60,000 bases of DNA from Adiantum capillus-veneris. Lineage: Eukaryota > Streptophyta > Polypodiopsida > Polypodiales > Pteridaceae. Shown here piece by piece: positions 40,108-49,299 of this stretch. Where the stretch lies: assembly GCA_014529385.2 (NCBI GenBank), contig CM043944.1, forward strand, positions 180,567,740 to 180,627,739, given 5' to 3'. The notes under the pieces were generated by a model. It was not told where the DNA came from. It saw nothing but the letters and a program-made list of their open reading frames with translations, and made no database searches. The position numbers were made by a program, and so were the translations under genes. The number at the start of each line of letters is the position of its first letter. The stretch's first letter is position 1.

Positions 40108-41151
40108 ATGGCTGACAACAACAACACAGATGTGTTCAAGATGTTTGCTGCTGAGGACAGGTTGGATGGGGACAACTACCCTATGTGGGCTTATATGATG
40201 CAACATGCTCTTGTGTCAAAAGGTGTCTGGAACATTGTGCAGGGCATTGATGTACGTCCTGGTTCTGAAGATGTAGGCGATGTTGAGGATGTTGCAGGTC
40301 TTGCTGCAAGGATTGCAGCTGTTAGAGTTGTTTTGCCTACGGCAGAACAAGCTCGTTGGGATGTTAAGGATGCACAAGCTCATGCATTGATTGCGTTGTC
40401 TGTGAAGCGCACCATTATTCCTCACATCCGTTCAGCAAAATCTGCAAAACAGGCTTGGGATATTCTAGCAGGTCTTTATGCAAGCCGCAATGAGGCTAAA
40501 ATTGCTTTGCTGCGTAAAGAGCTAGAGTCGAAGATTATGCATGAGGAAGATGATATTGACACTTTCCTTGCTAGTGTCAAGGATATCAATGAGCAACTCA
40601 TTTCTGCAGGTGAAGTCATTTCGGACAGTTCCCTTGTGCAGACTGTTCTTGATGCCTTACCAGATTCCTACCAGACTTTTGCTAGTACTTGGAGACTGAT
40701 GACCCAAGGAAATCCTAAAGTTGTCAAGTTTGATGCATTATGCACATTGCTGTTGCAAGAGTCACTTTCTAGAAAAAACAGGACTAGGCAGCGTGCAGTT
40801 GAACAAGCTTTTATTGCTTCTCAAAGAAAGGGTGGTAACAGTAATGCAACCACTTCTTATGGTTCTGCTGCGAGTGGCAAAAATTCTGTTCCTAATGCTT
40901 CTGGTGGCAGCACTTCGTCTGGCAATTCTGGTGATAAGGGCAAAAAGAAGATGCGTTGCCATTATTGTAAAGCCAATGATCACTTGATCAAGTCGTGTCC
41001 TAAGTTGAAGGCCAAAGAGGCTAAGAAGAAAGAGGGTGGTTCCACTGCAAATGCTGGTTCCACTACAAATGCAGCCATTGTTGAGTCTTCTGTGAAAGGA
41101 GATTGTGATGCTGATGTTGATGCAGAATGGGCCGCATTCTTTTTGGCTTGA
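40108..41151 (+). CDS. C1 Gag
   Basis: Start chosen at ATGGCTGACAACAAC (40,108), the first ATG directly before the conserved gag text; the open frame itself reaches further upstream into the leader. 347 residues: DRLDGDNYPMWAYMMQHAL (the W-containing gag start), SAKSAKQAWDILAGLYA, ASVKDINEQLISAGEVISD and LVQTVLDALPDSYQTF, then a serine/glycine-rich linker and a CCHC knuckle CHYCKANDHLIKSC (40,957-40,998). Gag assembles the particle and binds RNA. The frame is open throughout and may be functional. It stops at TGA 41,149, at the junction with integrase sequence in another frame. The last residues (DAEWAAFFLA) may derive from the deletion joint. Confidence 0.9.
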   Translation: MADNNNTDVFKMFAAEDRLDGDNYPMWAYMMQHALVSKGVWNIVQGIDVRPGSEDVGDVEDVAGLAARIAAVRVVLPTAEQARWDVKDAQAHALIALSVKRTIIPHIRSAKSAKQAWDILAGLYASRNEAKIALLRKELESKIMHEEDDIDTFLASVKDINEQLISAGEVISDSSLVQTVLDALPDSYQTFASTWRLMTQGNPKVVKFDALCTLLLQESLSRKNRTRQRAVEQAFIASQRKGGNSNATTSYGSAASGKNSVPNASGGSTSSGNSGDKGKKKMRCHYCKANDHLIKSCPKLKAKEAKKKEGGSTANAGSTTNAAIVESSVKGDCDADVDAEWAAFFLA

Positions 41152-42259
41152 GGCCATCATGTGTGCCACTTATGTACTTAACAGGTGTCCTACGAAAGCT
41201 TTGCAGTCTATTACTCCATATGAAGCATGGCATGATAGAAAACCTTCTATTGAGCACATGCGTGTTTTTGGCTGTTTGGCATATGCTTTGGTGCCACAAG
41301 TGCAGCGCAGAAAATTGGATGATAAGGCTGTCAAATGTATTTTTGTTGGTTATAGTGCTGAAAGCAAAGGTTACAGGTTGTATCATCCGCAAACAAAACG
41401 TATTCTGGTTTCACGGGATGTAGTGTTTGTGGAAGATTCTGTTCAGCCCTTGCTGTCATGTACTAGAGACAGTAATGTAAGCTCACAGGACATTTATGAC
41501 ACTTTGTTGCCTCTTTTTAGTGGTGGAAATACGAATGTAAGTTCCAATGAGGCAAATGTACAGCCTATGAGGGTTTCTGAAAATGTTTTAGAACAGCCTA
41601 TTACTGATGCAGATGTACATGATGTACTTGATGAGGAAAGGGCTGAAAATGAGCAGGCTAGAGGTATGCCAAAATGGCTGGTGCACACTTTGCGTGACAG
41701 TAAATTGGATGCACCTTTATCTAGTCGTACTCGTTCAGGCTCTCACCATGCATCTTATGCATCAGATTGTTATGCTTTGGCTGTGTCTAGTTTACATGAT
41801 GTTGAGGAGCCTCTGTCTTTTGATGAAGCACAGAATTCAGAAAATTGGATTGCTGCCATGAAATCAGAATATGATGCACTTATAGAGAATGACACATGGA
41901 CTTTATGTGATTTGCGTCCTGGCAAAAAGGCCATTGGTACGAAGTGGGTTTACAAGTTGAAACGCAAGCCGGATGGTGAGATCGATCGCCATAAGGCTCG
42001 ACTTGTTGCAAAGGGTTATGCACAACAAAAAGGCATAGATTATGAAGAGACTTTTGCTCCCACTTGTCGTATGACTACTGTGCGTTTTCTATGTGCATTG
42101 GCAGCTCATTTTGGTTGGGATGTACATCAATCAGACATTGTTACTGCTTTCTTGAATGGTGACATATTTGAGGAAGTTTATGTAACGCAGCCTCGCGGTT
42201 TTGTCATAAAAGGACAAGAGGACAAAGTGTGCAAATGTAAGAAGGCTTGTATGGGTTGA
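41105..42259 (+). pseudogene. C1 integrase C-terminus and first part of RT
   Basis: The frame overlaps the end of gag and from about 41,126 reads PHSFWLEAIMCATYVLNRCP, PYEAWHDRKPSIEHMRVFGC, CIFVGYSAESKGYRLYHP (the GKGY/GYRL block of Copia integrase), a linker, then RT: WIAAMKSEYDALIENDTW, VYKLKRKPDGEIDRHKARL, VAKGYAQQKGIDYEETFAP and DVHQSDIVTAFLNGDI. It ends at a stop (42,257) right after EDKVCKCKKACMG, where the family has ...L-Y-G-L-K-Q-S-P-R-A-W. The integrase zinc domain, the catalytic D residues and the whole protease are missing. Confidence 0.92.
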
Positions 42260-42303
42260 AGCAATCTCCTCGTGCTATGAGAAGCTACTGAAAAGACACA
42301 CTC

Positions 42304-43347
42304 ATGTTGGTTAAACGAGGCTTTCGTAACAGTCCAACAAAAGTAAAGAGTGTAAAGCGTGAGGATGATGTATTTCTCATTGTGGTTCTTTATGTTGATG
42401 ATTTTCTGATCACTGGACCAAATGAGAGACATATTGCTGAATTTAAGGCTGATTTGAATGCTACTTTCAAGATGAAAGATGTGGGGCTGTTGCATCATTA
42501 CTTGGGTATACAGTTTAAGCAGTGTGATGGTGGTATTGCCTTGTGTCAGAAAAGTTACATAGAGACATTGCTATGTAAGTTTGGACTTGAGGATTGCAAA
42601 CCTATTGCCACTCCCATGGAAACAGGTTTGAAGTTGAGTCTACATGATGCTGGCGAACCTGCTGATGTCACTCTTTACCAAACTGCTGTTGGCTGCCTCA
42701 TTTATGTATGCAACACGAGGCCAGATATTCAGTTTGCAGTCTCGCAGGTCAGCAGATCTATGCATAGCCCAGGATCTAAGCATTGGCAGGCTGTCAAGAG
42801 GATTTTCCGCTACCTTAGTGGCACTTTACATCTTGGCTTGTTTTATCCCAAGGGGGGATCATTGCCGCCAGACTTACATGCTTTTTCGGACTCAGATTGG
42901 GCTGGTTGTTTTGACACGCGAGTGTCCACAAGTGTTTTTTGTTTCATGCTTGGCAGTTCATGTATATCATGGTTGAGCAAGAAGCAACCTACTGTGGCCA
43001 CTTCGAGTTGTGAGGCTGAGTACAGGGCAGTCTTCACAGCTACGGTTGAGTGTGTATGGCTCAGACGCCTTATGGCTGACTTGGGTGTTGGACAGGACAC
43101 TGCCAACACTATCTACACTGACAGTCAGAGCGCATTGGCACTTGCGAGGAACCCAGTTTTTCATGCTCGCACAAAGCACATTGAGGTGCATTACCACTAT
43201 GTCAGGGAGAGGCTCTCAGCAGGAGAGATCAGCTTGGCTTATGTGCCAACACAGGACAACCTTGCAGATCTTTTCACAAAGGCATTGTCTCGTGAGAAGC
43301 TTGAAGCTTTCCGCAAAGCTTTGGGCTTACTCCCCTTTGTGGACTGA
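42304..43347 (+). pseudogene. C1 RT active site and RNase H
   Basis: Continuation of pol after two small lesions at 42,235-42,300 (about 1 bp lost before YGLKQSPRA and about 4 bp after it). Reads IVVLYVDDFLITGPN (YVDD catalytic box, 42,391-42,402), LHHYLGIQF, YIETLLCKFGLEDCKPIATP, YQTAVGCLIYVCNTRPDIQF, then RNase H: AFSDSDWAGCFDTRVSTS, ISWLSKKQPTVATSSCEAEY, TDSQSALALARNPVFHARTK and DNLADLFTKALSREKL, ending FVD at 43,347. All RT and RNase H catalytic acids visible here are intact; only the upstream frameshifts disable it. The first ATG is not a real start. Confidence 0.92.
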
Positions 43348-43410
43348 TCCTGTCCTTAGGGCATGGCACTTCCCTTTACTCATGTGCCAGCTCTCGTTCA
43401 CCGCATCACT

Positions 43411-43629
43411 CCAGGGGGGATTTGTTACCATATACATGTGGTAGTGATGTGTGTGAACACACTAGGACTGCCGGGGCTTTTTTTCCCTCTTTAGGAGGTT
43501 TTTTCCCCCGTGCATTGTATATACGCCCATCACTCTAGGGCTATCTATCTTTCCATTGCACACTAAGTAACACACTCTCTATTGTGTGCCTTGAGCTTCC
43601 TTCGTCTTCTCCAAGCTGTGTGTGTTTCT
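43411..43629 (+). repeat. C1 polypurine tract and 3' LTR (shortened)
   Basis: The tract ccagggggga at 43,411-43,420 is followed by TGTTACC at 43,423. The LTR matches the 5' LTR up to gtgtttctct, then breaks about 18 bp before the expected end and passes into the 35-bp repeat. Differences from the 5' LTR: c/t in aggac(c/t)gcc, a/t in ggc(a/t)ttttt, and one GT unit less. Confidence 0.9.
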
Positions 43630-43664
43630 CTCCTAGGCCCACATCCTACATGTGTCTAAAAAAA
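43630..43664 (+). repeat. 35-bp direct repeat flanking the Copia element, right copy
   Basis: Same 35 bp as 39,483-39,517 with one difference. Followed by ggctataaaagtctac, whereas the left copy is followed by the LTR. Confidence 0.95.
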
Positions 43665-43800
43665 GGCTATAAAAGTCTACTCAAAACTAGCTTCTTGAAT
43701 GCCCTTGTCCCCTTAACCCTACACAACATTAGCCTTAATCCCTAAAAATTAGGATTCCTTACAAGGCCCATGCAAGGTTCATATTTTTCCTAATGGATTT
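43665..43800. repeat. Right arm of the 34.16 kb inverted repeat
   Basis: From 43,727 to 43,800 (…ccttaatccc…gttcatatttttcctaatg) this is the reverse complement of 34,160-34,225 with small insertions. Directly to its right, LINE sequence begins. Confidence 0.55.
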
Positions 43801-45290
43801 GTCAATTGCGTATGGGAAGAGGAATTTCAGAAATGTTTGTAAGCACTATTGGGGTTAAACAAGGATGTCCGTTGTCACCAACTCTCTTTGGTCTATGTAT
43901 CGATTAATTGGAACAAATAGTACTTGACTTGAGGCAAGAAGAAGGCATTGAAGAGGTCACTATTTGCAATGCGGTAATCATGCTTTTGTTGTATGCGGAT
44001 GATGTAGTGCTTCTAGCACACACTTTAGAAGATGCACAAAAGCTTATGGTTGTTCTTGAGAACTTTTGCTTGCATAGTCGGTTGATCGTGAACGAATCCA
44101 AGACAAAGGTTATGCTTGTGAAAACCAACCATAAGGAGAAGCCATGAATTGTGTACAACAATGAGACACTTGAAGTGGTTGAGGGCTTTAAGTACCTTTT
44201 CCTTGAGGTTTCGTCCAATCACAAGTGGCATGAATGTGCTATGCATCGTTTGGAACCGGGAAAAAGAGCATTTTATGCATTTGAGAACATGTGTAATGCG
44301 GGAAACATTAAGTGTTGGATTCTCAAGAAGTATCTTTTTGATGCATTGGTGACACCGGTTCTTCTTTATGGAGTTGAAGTGTGGGGCGGGAGCATCTCAA
44401 AATCTACTTGGAAAGAGTTTGAGAATGTCCAAAAGCGTTTTCTTACAAACTTTCTCCAAGTGAAGACACAAACACCATATATGCTCCTACTTCTTGAGTC
44501 GGGATGTCTTCCAATTGAGGTTATGGGCATGGAAAGGGTTGTGGAGTACATGATAAAGATGCGTCAAACCCCTCAGATGGATTTCCTACAATTGCACGGG
44601 AAGCAAGCAAAAAAGTTCAAAAGACGCATAAAAGAAAGATCTTGAGCACGGGATGGATGCAAGACATAAAGAAGTGGTTTGGGATATGGGATGCATTACA
44701 CTTGCTACACGATGCTTCAATTGACTCCCAAGTGAATGAAGTTTTTCTACAATGCCAATGTTTTACGGCTTGGAGAAATCCGGTGGGTCACGCTTCATAC
44801 ATTACCCCACCCATATTGCCCCCAACTACAAAACCATTTTCTTCGCTGAAAGAGGAAACAGTACTCACACTTACATGCTTGAGCCTATCCCCTTGTCGGA
44901 GATACACACTATCACAACCATTCGGCTTAGGTACCATTTCCTTTGATGCGAGATAGGGAGTTGGGGCAATGGAGAAAAGTCAAATCGACTGTCCATATTA
45001 TGCTCACTGCAAGTTCAAGAGTCTGAGTACCACACACTACTAGAGTTCTTAGCTTTTGGTCACATTTGAGCTTGCTTCTCTCACATTTTCAGCCATAACT
45101 TAGACCTACACACTTTCCTCTCCCAACCAAAGTGTGGGCTCTCCATTGCGACTCTCATCACCACAATTTTGGAGCATCAAGAGTCACTCATCAGCCATAT
45201 ACATACTACATCACATGTAACTTTGGTCCCATAGGTCATATTTGACCTAATAAAATCTATCTATCTATCTATCTCTCTAGTGCATCCATT
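43801..45290 (+). pseudogene. LINE family L1x, 3' half: RT to 3' tail, 5'-truncated
   Basis: Reads GRGISEMFVSTIGVKQGCP, LSPTLFGLCID (stop) LEQIV, then LLLYADDVVLLAHTLEDAQK with the YADD active site, SRLIVNESKTKVMLV (stop), VEGFKYLFLEVSSNHKWHEC, AFYAFENMCNAGNIKCW, YGVEVWGGSISKSTWKEFEN and RFLTNFLQVKTQTPYMLLLL. This is the thumb and C-terminal part of a non-LTR reverse transcriptase, which copies its mRNA at nicked genomic DNA. After frame changes at about 44,640 and 44,750: FIHYPTHIAPNYKTIFFAER, YHTLLEFLAFGHI and ILEHQESL, then a 3' UTR and a tctatctatcta tail near 45,257. Four or more stops or frameshifts. Confidence 0.88.
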
Positions 45291-45504
45291 TCCTAGTAGA
45301 TAGTACTTTAGTCTTTTTTTTAAATCATAACTTCTTCATCCAAACTCTGATTTGGGTGATCTATAGACTCAATCAAAGAGCATGATTCCCTCTATGCATT
45401 GATGTAAAGATAAAAATTTTCAAAATTATGGAAGGCATTTTTGCAGCAAATTTTTGAAGTAAACATGTTCGAGAAGTTGACACTAATCTCTTATTTTACA
45501 TACA
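45291..45504. other. Spacer / presumed LINE 5' UTR
   Basis: AT-rich, no frame; lies between the tail of one LINE copy and ORF1 of the next. Confidence 0.4.
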
Positions 45505-46122
45505 ATGTCTTTTGGCACTCGCAAGGGTTGTTCTTCTTCAACAAGGTCCACAACCATTGTAGAAAATGATCCAAAATCTCCCAAGTACGGAGATGAAAAT
45601 ACAGCCACTCAACCAATGACATCGAAAACCATGATCATGAAATACTTGGTACCATTGCAAGAGATCATAAACAAACAAGGTGAAGACTTACGGGCATTTG
45701 CAATGGAGAATGGAACGCTAAGGGTTCTTGTGGTTGAGAATGAGAATCTCAAGAAGACACTTGACATGAAAACAACACGTTTGATGAAACTTGAAGAGGA
45801 AGTCAAGGAATGTAAACACTCTCTTGTGGACTTGAATGATTTGAAGGAGTGCATGAGTAAGGTAGAGCATGACCATGTATTGAAAGAGGAGAAATTGGAC
45901 ACCATGAGCCGGCATGTATGCAACATGAAAAATATATGCACAAACAAGTTTTCGGCTAATGTATGTGGTAGCAATGTGGTTCCTAATTCCTCCCTCATGC
46001 AAGCTATGGCTCAAACAAAGAATACTGAGAATTTGGATGTAGAGGAGTTGAAGAACAGGAGCAACATTACAAGAACATTGTTATTCGTGCACGTAGAGAG
46101 TTATGGTTTACGGAGCACTTAG
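45505..46122 (+). CDS. LINE family L1x ORF1-like coiled-coil protein
   Basis: ATG at 45,505, 205 residues. After a serine/threonine-rich start (MSFGTRKGCSSSTRSTT) comes a heptad-rich segment of about residues 45-130: KYLVPLQEIINKQGEDLR, ENENLKKTLDMKTTRLMKLE, EVKECKHSLVDLNDLKECM, typical of a coiled coil. No zinc knuckle or RRM is seen. LINE ORF1 proteins are RNA-binding and often trimerise through coiled coils. The ORF1 call rests on the position directly upstream of a LINE endonuclease; sequence identity to a known ORF1 family was not established. It ends at 46,120 (TAG) followed by a 20-bp duplication (gcggagcacttagagtggct) and a basic continuation (46,178-46,399) in another frame. Confidence 0.5.
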   Translation: MSFGTRKGCSSSTRSTTIVENDPKSPKYGDENTATQPMTSKTMIMKYLVPLQEIINKQGEDLRAFAMENGTLRVLVVENENLKKTLDMKTTRLMKLEEEVKECKHSLVDLNDLKECMSKVEHDHVLKEEKLDTMSRHVCNMKNICTNKFSANVCGSNVVPNSSLMQAMAQTKNTENLDVEELKNRSNITRTLLFVHVESYGLRST

Positions 46123-46177
46123 AGTGGCTAAGCGGAGCACTTAGAGTGGCTAAGCAAGGATATTCTCACTCGAGAGA

Positions 46178-46399
46178 ATGACAATTGTATGCACCATGTT
46201 ATATGAGACCAAAGAAAATATTATCCTTTATAATAGCTGGATTTATTTGAGGGATACAAAATGTTCTGTATGTGAAGATTGCACTATTAAGCAACAAATT
46301 ATGCGCCACAAGACATATAAGGAGAGGAATAAGAAAAACAAGAAGATCTCTCATGAAGAAATTGTGCCCAAGGAGGAGGCAAGTCCCTCAAGAAAATAG
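46178..46399 (+). pseudogene. ORF1 continuation, basic C-terminus
   Basis: Reads KQQIMRHKTYKERNKKNKKI, then SHEEIVPKEEASPSRK, lysine-rich and suited to nucleic-acid binding. It most likely belongs to ORF1, separated from it by frame changes around 46,130. It lies about 45 bp before the endonuclease start. Confidence 0.4.
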
Positions 46400-46444
46400 A
46401 AAGGCACTACCTATGAGGCCGAGTTACAATCAAAAGTATGATTT

Positions 46445-47308
46445 TGGAATTGCAATGGATACCGATGGAATATTGGGGTTGGCATTGATGAACTAACAAG
46501 GAAAGCCGATGTTGTACTTCTTGTTGAAACTTGGGAGCATGATACACAAAGGATTAACGGATTGGAGGATTACAATGTACATTCATTGATATGGTCAAAG
46601 AATCTCAAGAAACGGAGAGGGCAAGGGGGGGGGGGGGGGGGGGGGGTGGGGGTTGAGATTTTGTATCAATTGTGCGGAAAGATGACAAGCACAAACGTTA
46701 TGTATGACTAAAAATTATGACATCAAATAGAGCACCCATTTTGTAGTTGATTGTTACATTACTCATCACAATTCCCCCTTTTATGCTTGCATGGATAGAG
46801 ACCATCCATTTTTTGAGGAGGACATTGCTTATTTAAAGGCGAAGATGATGTTATTTTCTTTGGGGACATGAATGCTAGAACAGAATAATTGCAACACGAT
46901 ACTCAACAATTTTATATGCCATACATTTCAAAGGGAGTTGGAGGAAGTTCACTTGTATGATTATACTATAATGGATGAGAAAGATCCAGATCACTATGGA
47001 GAGTTACTTTTACACATGTGTAATAGCACAAGTATGCTCATTGTCAATGGTGTATCTTTTTGGAGTGTAACCAATGGATGTACATGTTGAAAACATAATG
47101 GGGATAGTGTGAATGACTATATGCTACTCTCCAAAGGCATCATGTATCACATAAAGAGTTTTAGGCTTGGCCAATGGATCCCAAAATTAGACCATCAAAC
47201 CTTATGTATTTACCTTGCATGTGGGAAAGCAACTAAGCATGATAATCTCAGCCAAATGGAAGAGAACTTATCACTATGTATGGATTTCAAACAGGTACCT
47301 ATGTACAT
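46445..47308 (+). pseudogene. LINE family L1x endonuclease domain
   Basis: Apurinic-type endonuclease (EEP fold) that nicks target DNA. Visible blocks: WNCNGYRWNIGVGIDELTRK, VVLLVETWEHDTQRINGLED (the E of the active site), then after a poly(G) tract a broken stretch, FFGDMNARTE (D-x-N block), the D-H-Y-G-E-L-L-L-H-M-C-N-S block, LIVNGVSFWSVTNGCTC and finally QWIPKLDHQTLCI, where the family has S-D-H; here L-D-H keeps the D and H. Several stops and frame changes. It ends where the Gypsy LTR G3 begins, so the RT half of this copy is missing. Confidence 0.85.
46626..46645 (+). repeat. Poly(G) tract inside the LINE endonuclease
   Basis: About 20 G, then t, then more G, at a point where the protein should read K-R-R-G-Q-G-G-V. 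A GGGG-like glycine codon stretch apparently expanded and shifted the frame. Confidence 0.9.
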
Positions 47309-48390
47309 TGTCATAAAATCAAATATCTAACTAACCCAAATAATTTTCTCATATTAAATTGATCATTTAATGTGGGAGAATAAACAAGAACAAGAATTAG
47401 AATATAGACATGTGCCTATGGATCTATCTCGACGTGGGACCAAAGCCAATGGGTACAAATGAGAGATGGTATGTCAAAGAGCAATGCTAGCTTTTGGAGC
47501 TTGAAAGACCTTAGGGATAGCTTCATTTAAACGAATCATTTAATGTGGGAGAATAAACAAGAACAAGAATTAGAATATAAACATGTGCCTATGGATCTAT
47601 CTCGACGTGGGACCAAAGCCAATGGGTACAAATGAGAGATGGTATGTCAAAGAGCAATGCTAGCTTTTGGAGCTTGAAAGACCTTAGGGATAGCTTCATT
47701 AAAGACCTCCAAATGTTAGTTTTAAAAGTCCTTAGACCTAGTTCCTTTGCACCTTTCTTAGAGGTGGAGTGGCATGAGCGTCCTTCGAGCTTTGAGTCAC
47801 TTGCTTTGCGGCCATCGTAAAAGGGAAGGGGAGAAGAGAGAAAGAGAACTCAAGAATTTGAGGGGCATCACGCCAGTGGTAGAGAAGAAGTTGGAGATGG
47901 AGATGGATTGAGGGTGAGAGCTTGAGGGAGAGAGGTTGAGAGGGAAAGTAACTCCGACGTCAAGGCAAAAGAGCTTTCGCTTCTAAGAACTTGCATGTGT
48001 GTGTTGAAAGTGAAGGGAGAGAGGTCTTTATATAGACTCTCAAGGCCAAAATCAAAAGATAAGAATAGCAAAAAGCAGAGAGATAAGTACGAGTGCGTTT
48101 GTGATTTTGAGTCTCTAATTTTAGAAGAAGCTTGGATTCTAAGAAAAGAAGTCCTAAACTTAACTTACTCCTCTTTCTTTTCTAAAAATACTCTTTCTTT
48201 CCTAAAAGTACTCCTCCTACTCCTTCTCTTCTAAAAATATTCCTCCTTTCCTAAAAATACTCCTTCTTTCTTGAGGGTCAACTGTTATCTTTAGAAATAG
48301 ACTTGAGGCTTAAGTTTCCATGTCATTCCAAGTGAATAAGAGCCATAATAAATAGTTCCAAAGTCCAATTTTTGATCGAATCGTTCCATT
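47309..48390 (+). mobile_element. G3 5' LTR and leader
   Basis: No coding. Contains a 173-bp tandem duplication, a promoter-like gtctttatatagactc at about 48,026-48,041 and pyrimidine-rich repeats with ctaaaaatactcctt around 48,180-48,270. The LTR end and primer-binding site could not be placed; similarity with G2 begins at about 48,390 (cattgcaaatc). Confidence 0.5.
47365..47705 (+). repeat. 173-bp tandem duplication in the G3 LTR
   Basis: atttaatgtgggagaataaa at 47,365 recurs at 47,538. The two units are almost identical (one base difference seen, atag/atаa at about position 42 of the unit) and end at gatagcttcatt. Confidence 0.9.
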
Positions 48391-48429
48391 GCAAATCCTA
48401 CCCTACTTGGAGAAGGTCCCAAAAGCTTA

Positions 48430-49290
48430 AAAAGTTCAAAGAGGGAGAAAAGAGTATCTCTTTTCTCACCTATGATGGCACCTTTGGTGATACTAAAAAG
48501 TATTGTCCTTCATCCAAAAATTTGATGTGACCTTTGGAGACGAGGGCTTCATGGAGTCCTCCAAGCTACACCATGCAGCTATATACTTCGCTCATCAATG
48601 GTGGGCTAGACTTCGTGGAAATGGCAAAGCCCCAAAGACATGGAAAAGTCAATGAGTTTCCATTATGAAGCAATTCATTGCAAGCGTGCAAAGGACAAAG
48701 TGCTTACTGAATAGCGGAGTTTGAATTTGCTCTTTGATGAGTCTATCCATAAATATGTTGACAAGTTTTGGGATTTATATCTCAATGCTACTGTCTTTCA
48801 AAAGGTATACTTTGCCATCGAGCAAAAGCAACAATTTTGTGCGGGATTACCTGAAGAAATGGCCGAGTATGTCAACTCCCAACAGCTTGGTTCTATCACT
48901 GAAGTAATCCACCACACTATGGTTGCTTCGTGCATCAATTTTCAACAAGGGACTAAAGGGAATTCCAAGCCCATGGAAAACAAAGATTGAAATGATGCAA
49001 AGGGGAAGAACAATGCACAAAACTCTTCCCAAGTAAACTCAAACAACAAAAACAACAACAATCAGTCCAAGGAGAATAAACTTTACAAAGGTAAAAGTAA
49101 ACTCTCTCGTGAAGAGCTAGAAGCTTTTTGTAAGGACCACAAATGCTTTAAGTGTGGGAAACAAGGACATGACTATCATTCTTGCCCCAAAAGAAATGCC
49201 CACATTGAGACTCCTAGAGTTTTCACAGTGGAAGCTCCAAACGAGGATTCTCATTGCAATGGATCGCCTCTCTCCTATACTTGAAGAAAT
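48430..49290 (+). pseudogene. G3 gag with intact zinc knuckle
   Basis: Capsid-like text is spread over several frames up to 48,720, then LNLLFDESIHKYVDKFWDLY, LNATVFQKVYF, MAEYVNSQQLGSITEVIHHT, an asparagine/lysine linker, and CFKCGKQGHDYHSC (CX2CX4HX4C, 49,144-49,185). A TGA at about 48,988 and others interrupt it. The same protein in G2 has lost the knuckle. Binds RNA and builds the particle when intact. Confidence 0.85.
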
Positions 49291-49299
49291 GTAAGGGAG

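Larger units (their letters stand above)
39518..43629 (+). mobile_element. Ty1/Copia retrotransposon C1, young but internally deleted
   Basis: LTRs starting TGTTACCATATAC at 39,518 and 43,423, a tRNA-Met primer-binding site at 39,749, gag, the C-terminal part of integrase, RT, RNase H, and a purine tract ccagggggga before the 3' LTR. Order and motifs are those of Ty1/Copia. The two LTRs differ by about two substitutions and one 2-bp microsatellite change in about 210 bp, which suggests a recent insertion. Protease and the N-terminal and most of the catalytic part of integrase are absent, and RT has frameshifts. Confidence 0.95.

Noticed and set aside
40108-43347. Treating the Copia element as an intact autonomous element
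   Set aside because: Protease and most of integrase are missing, and RT is interrupted at 42,235-42,300 despite near-identical LTRs.
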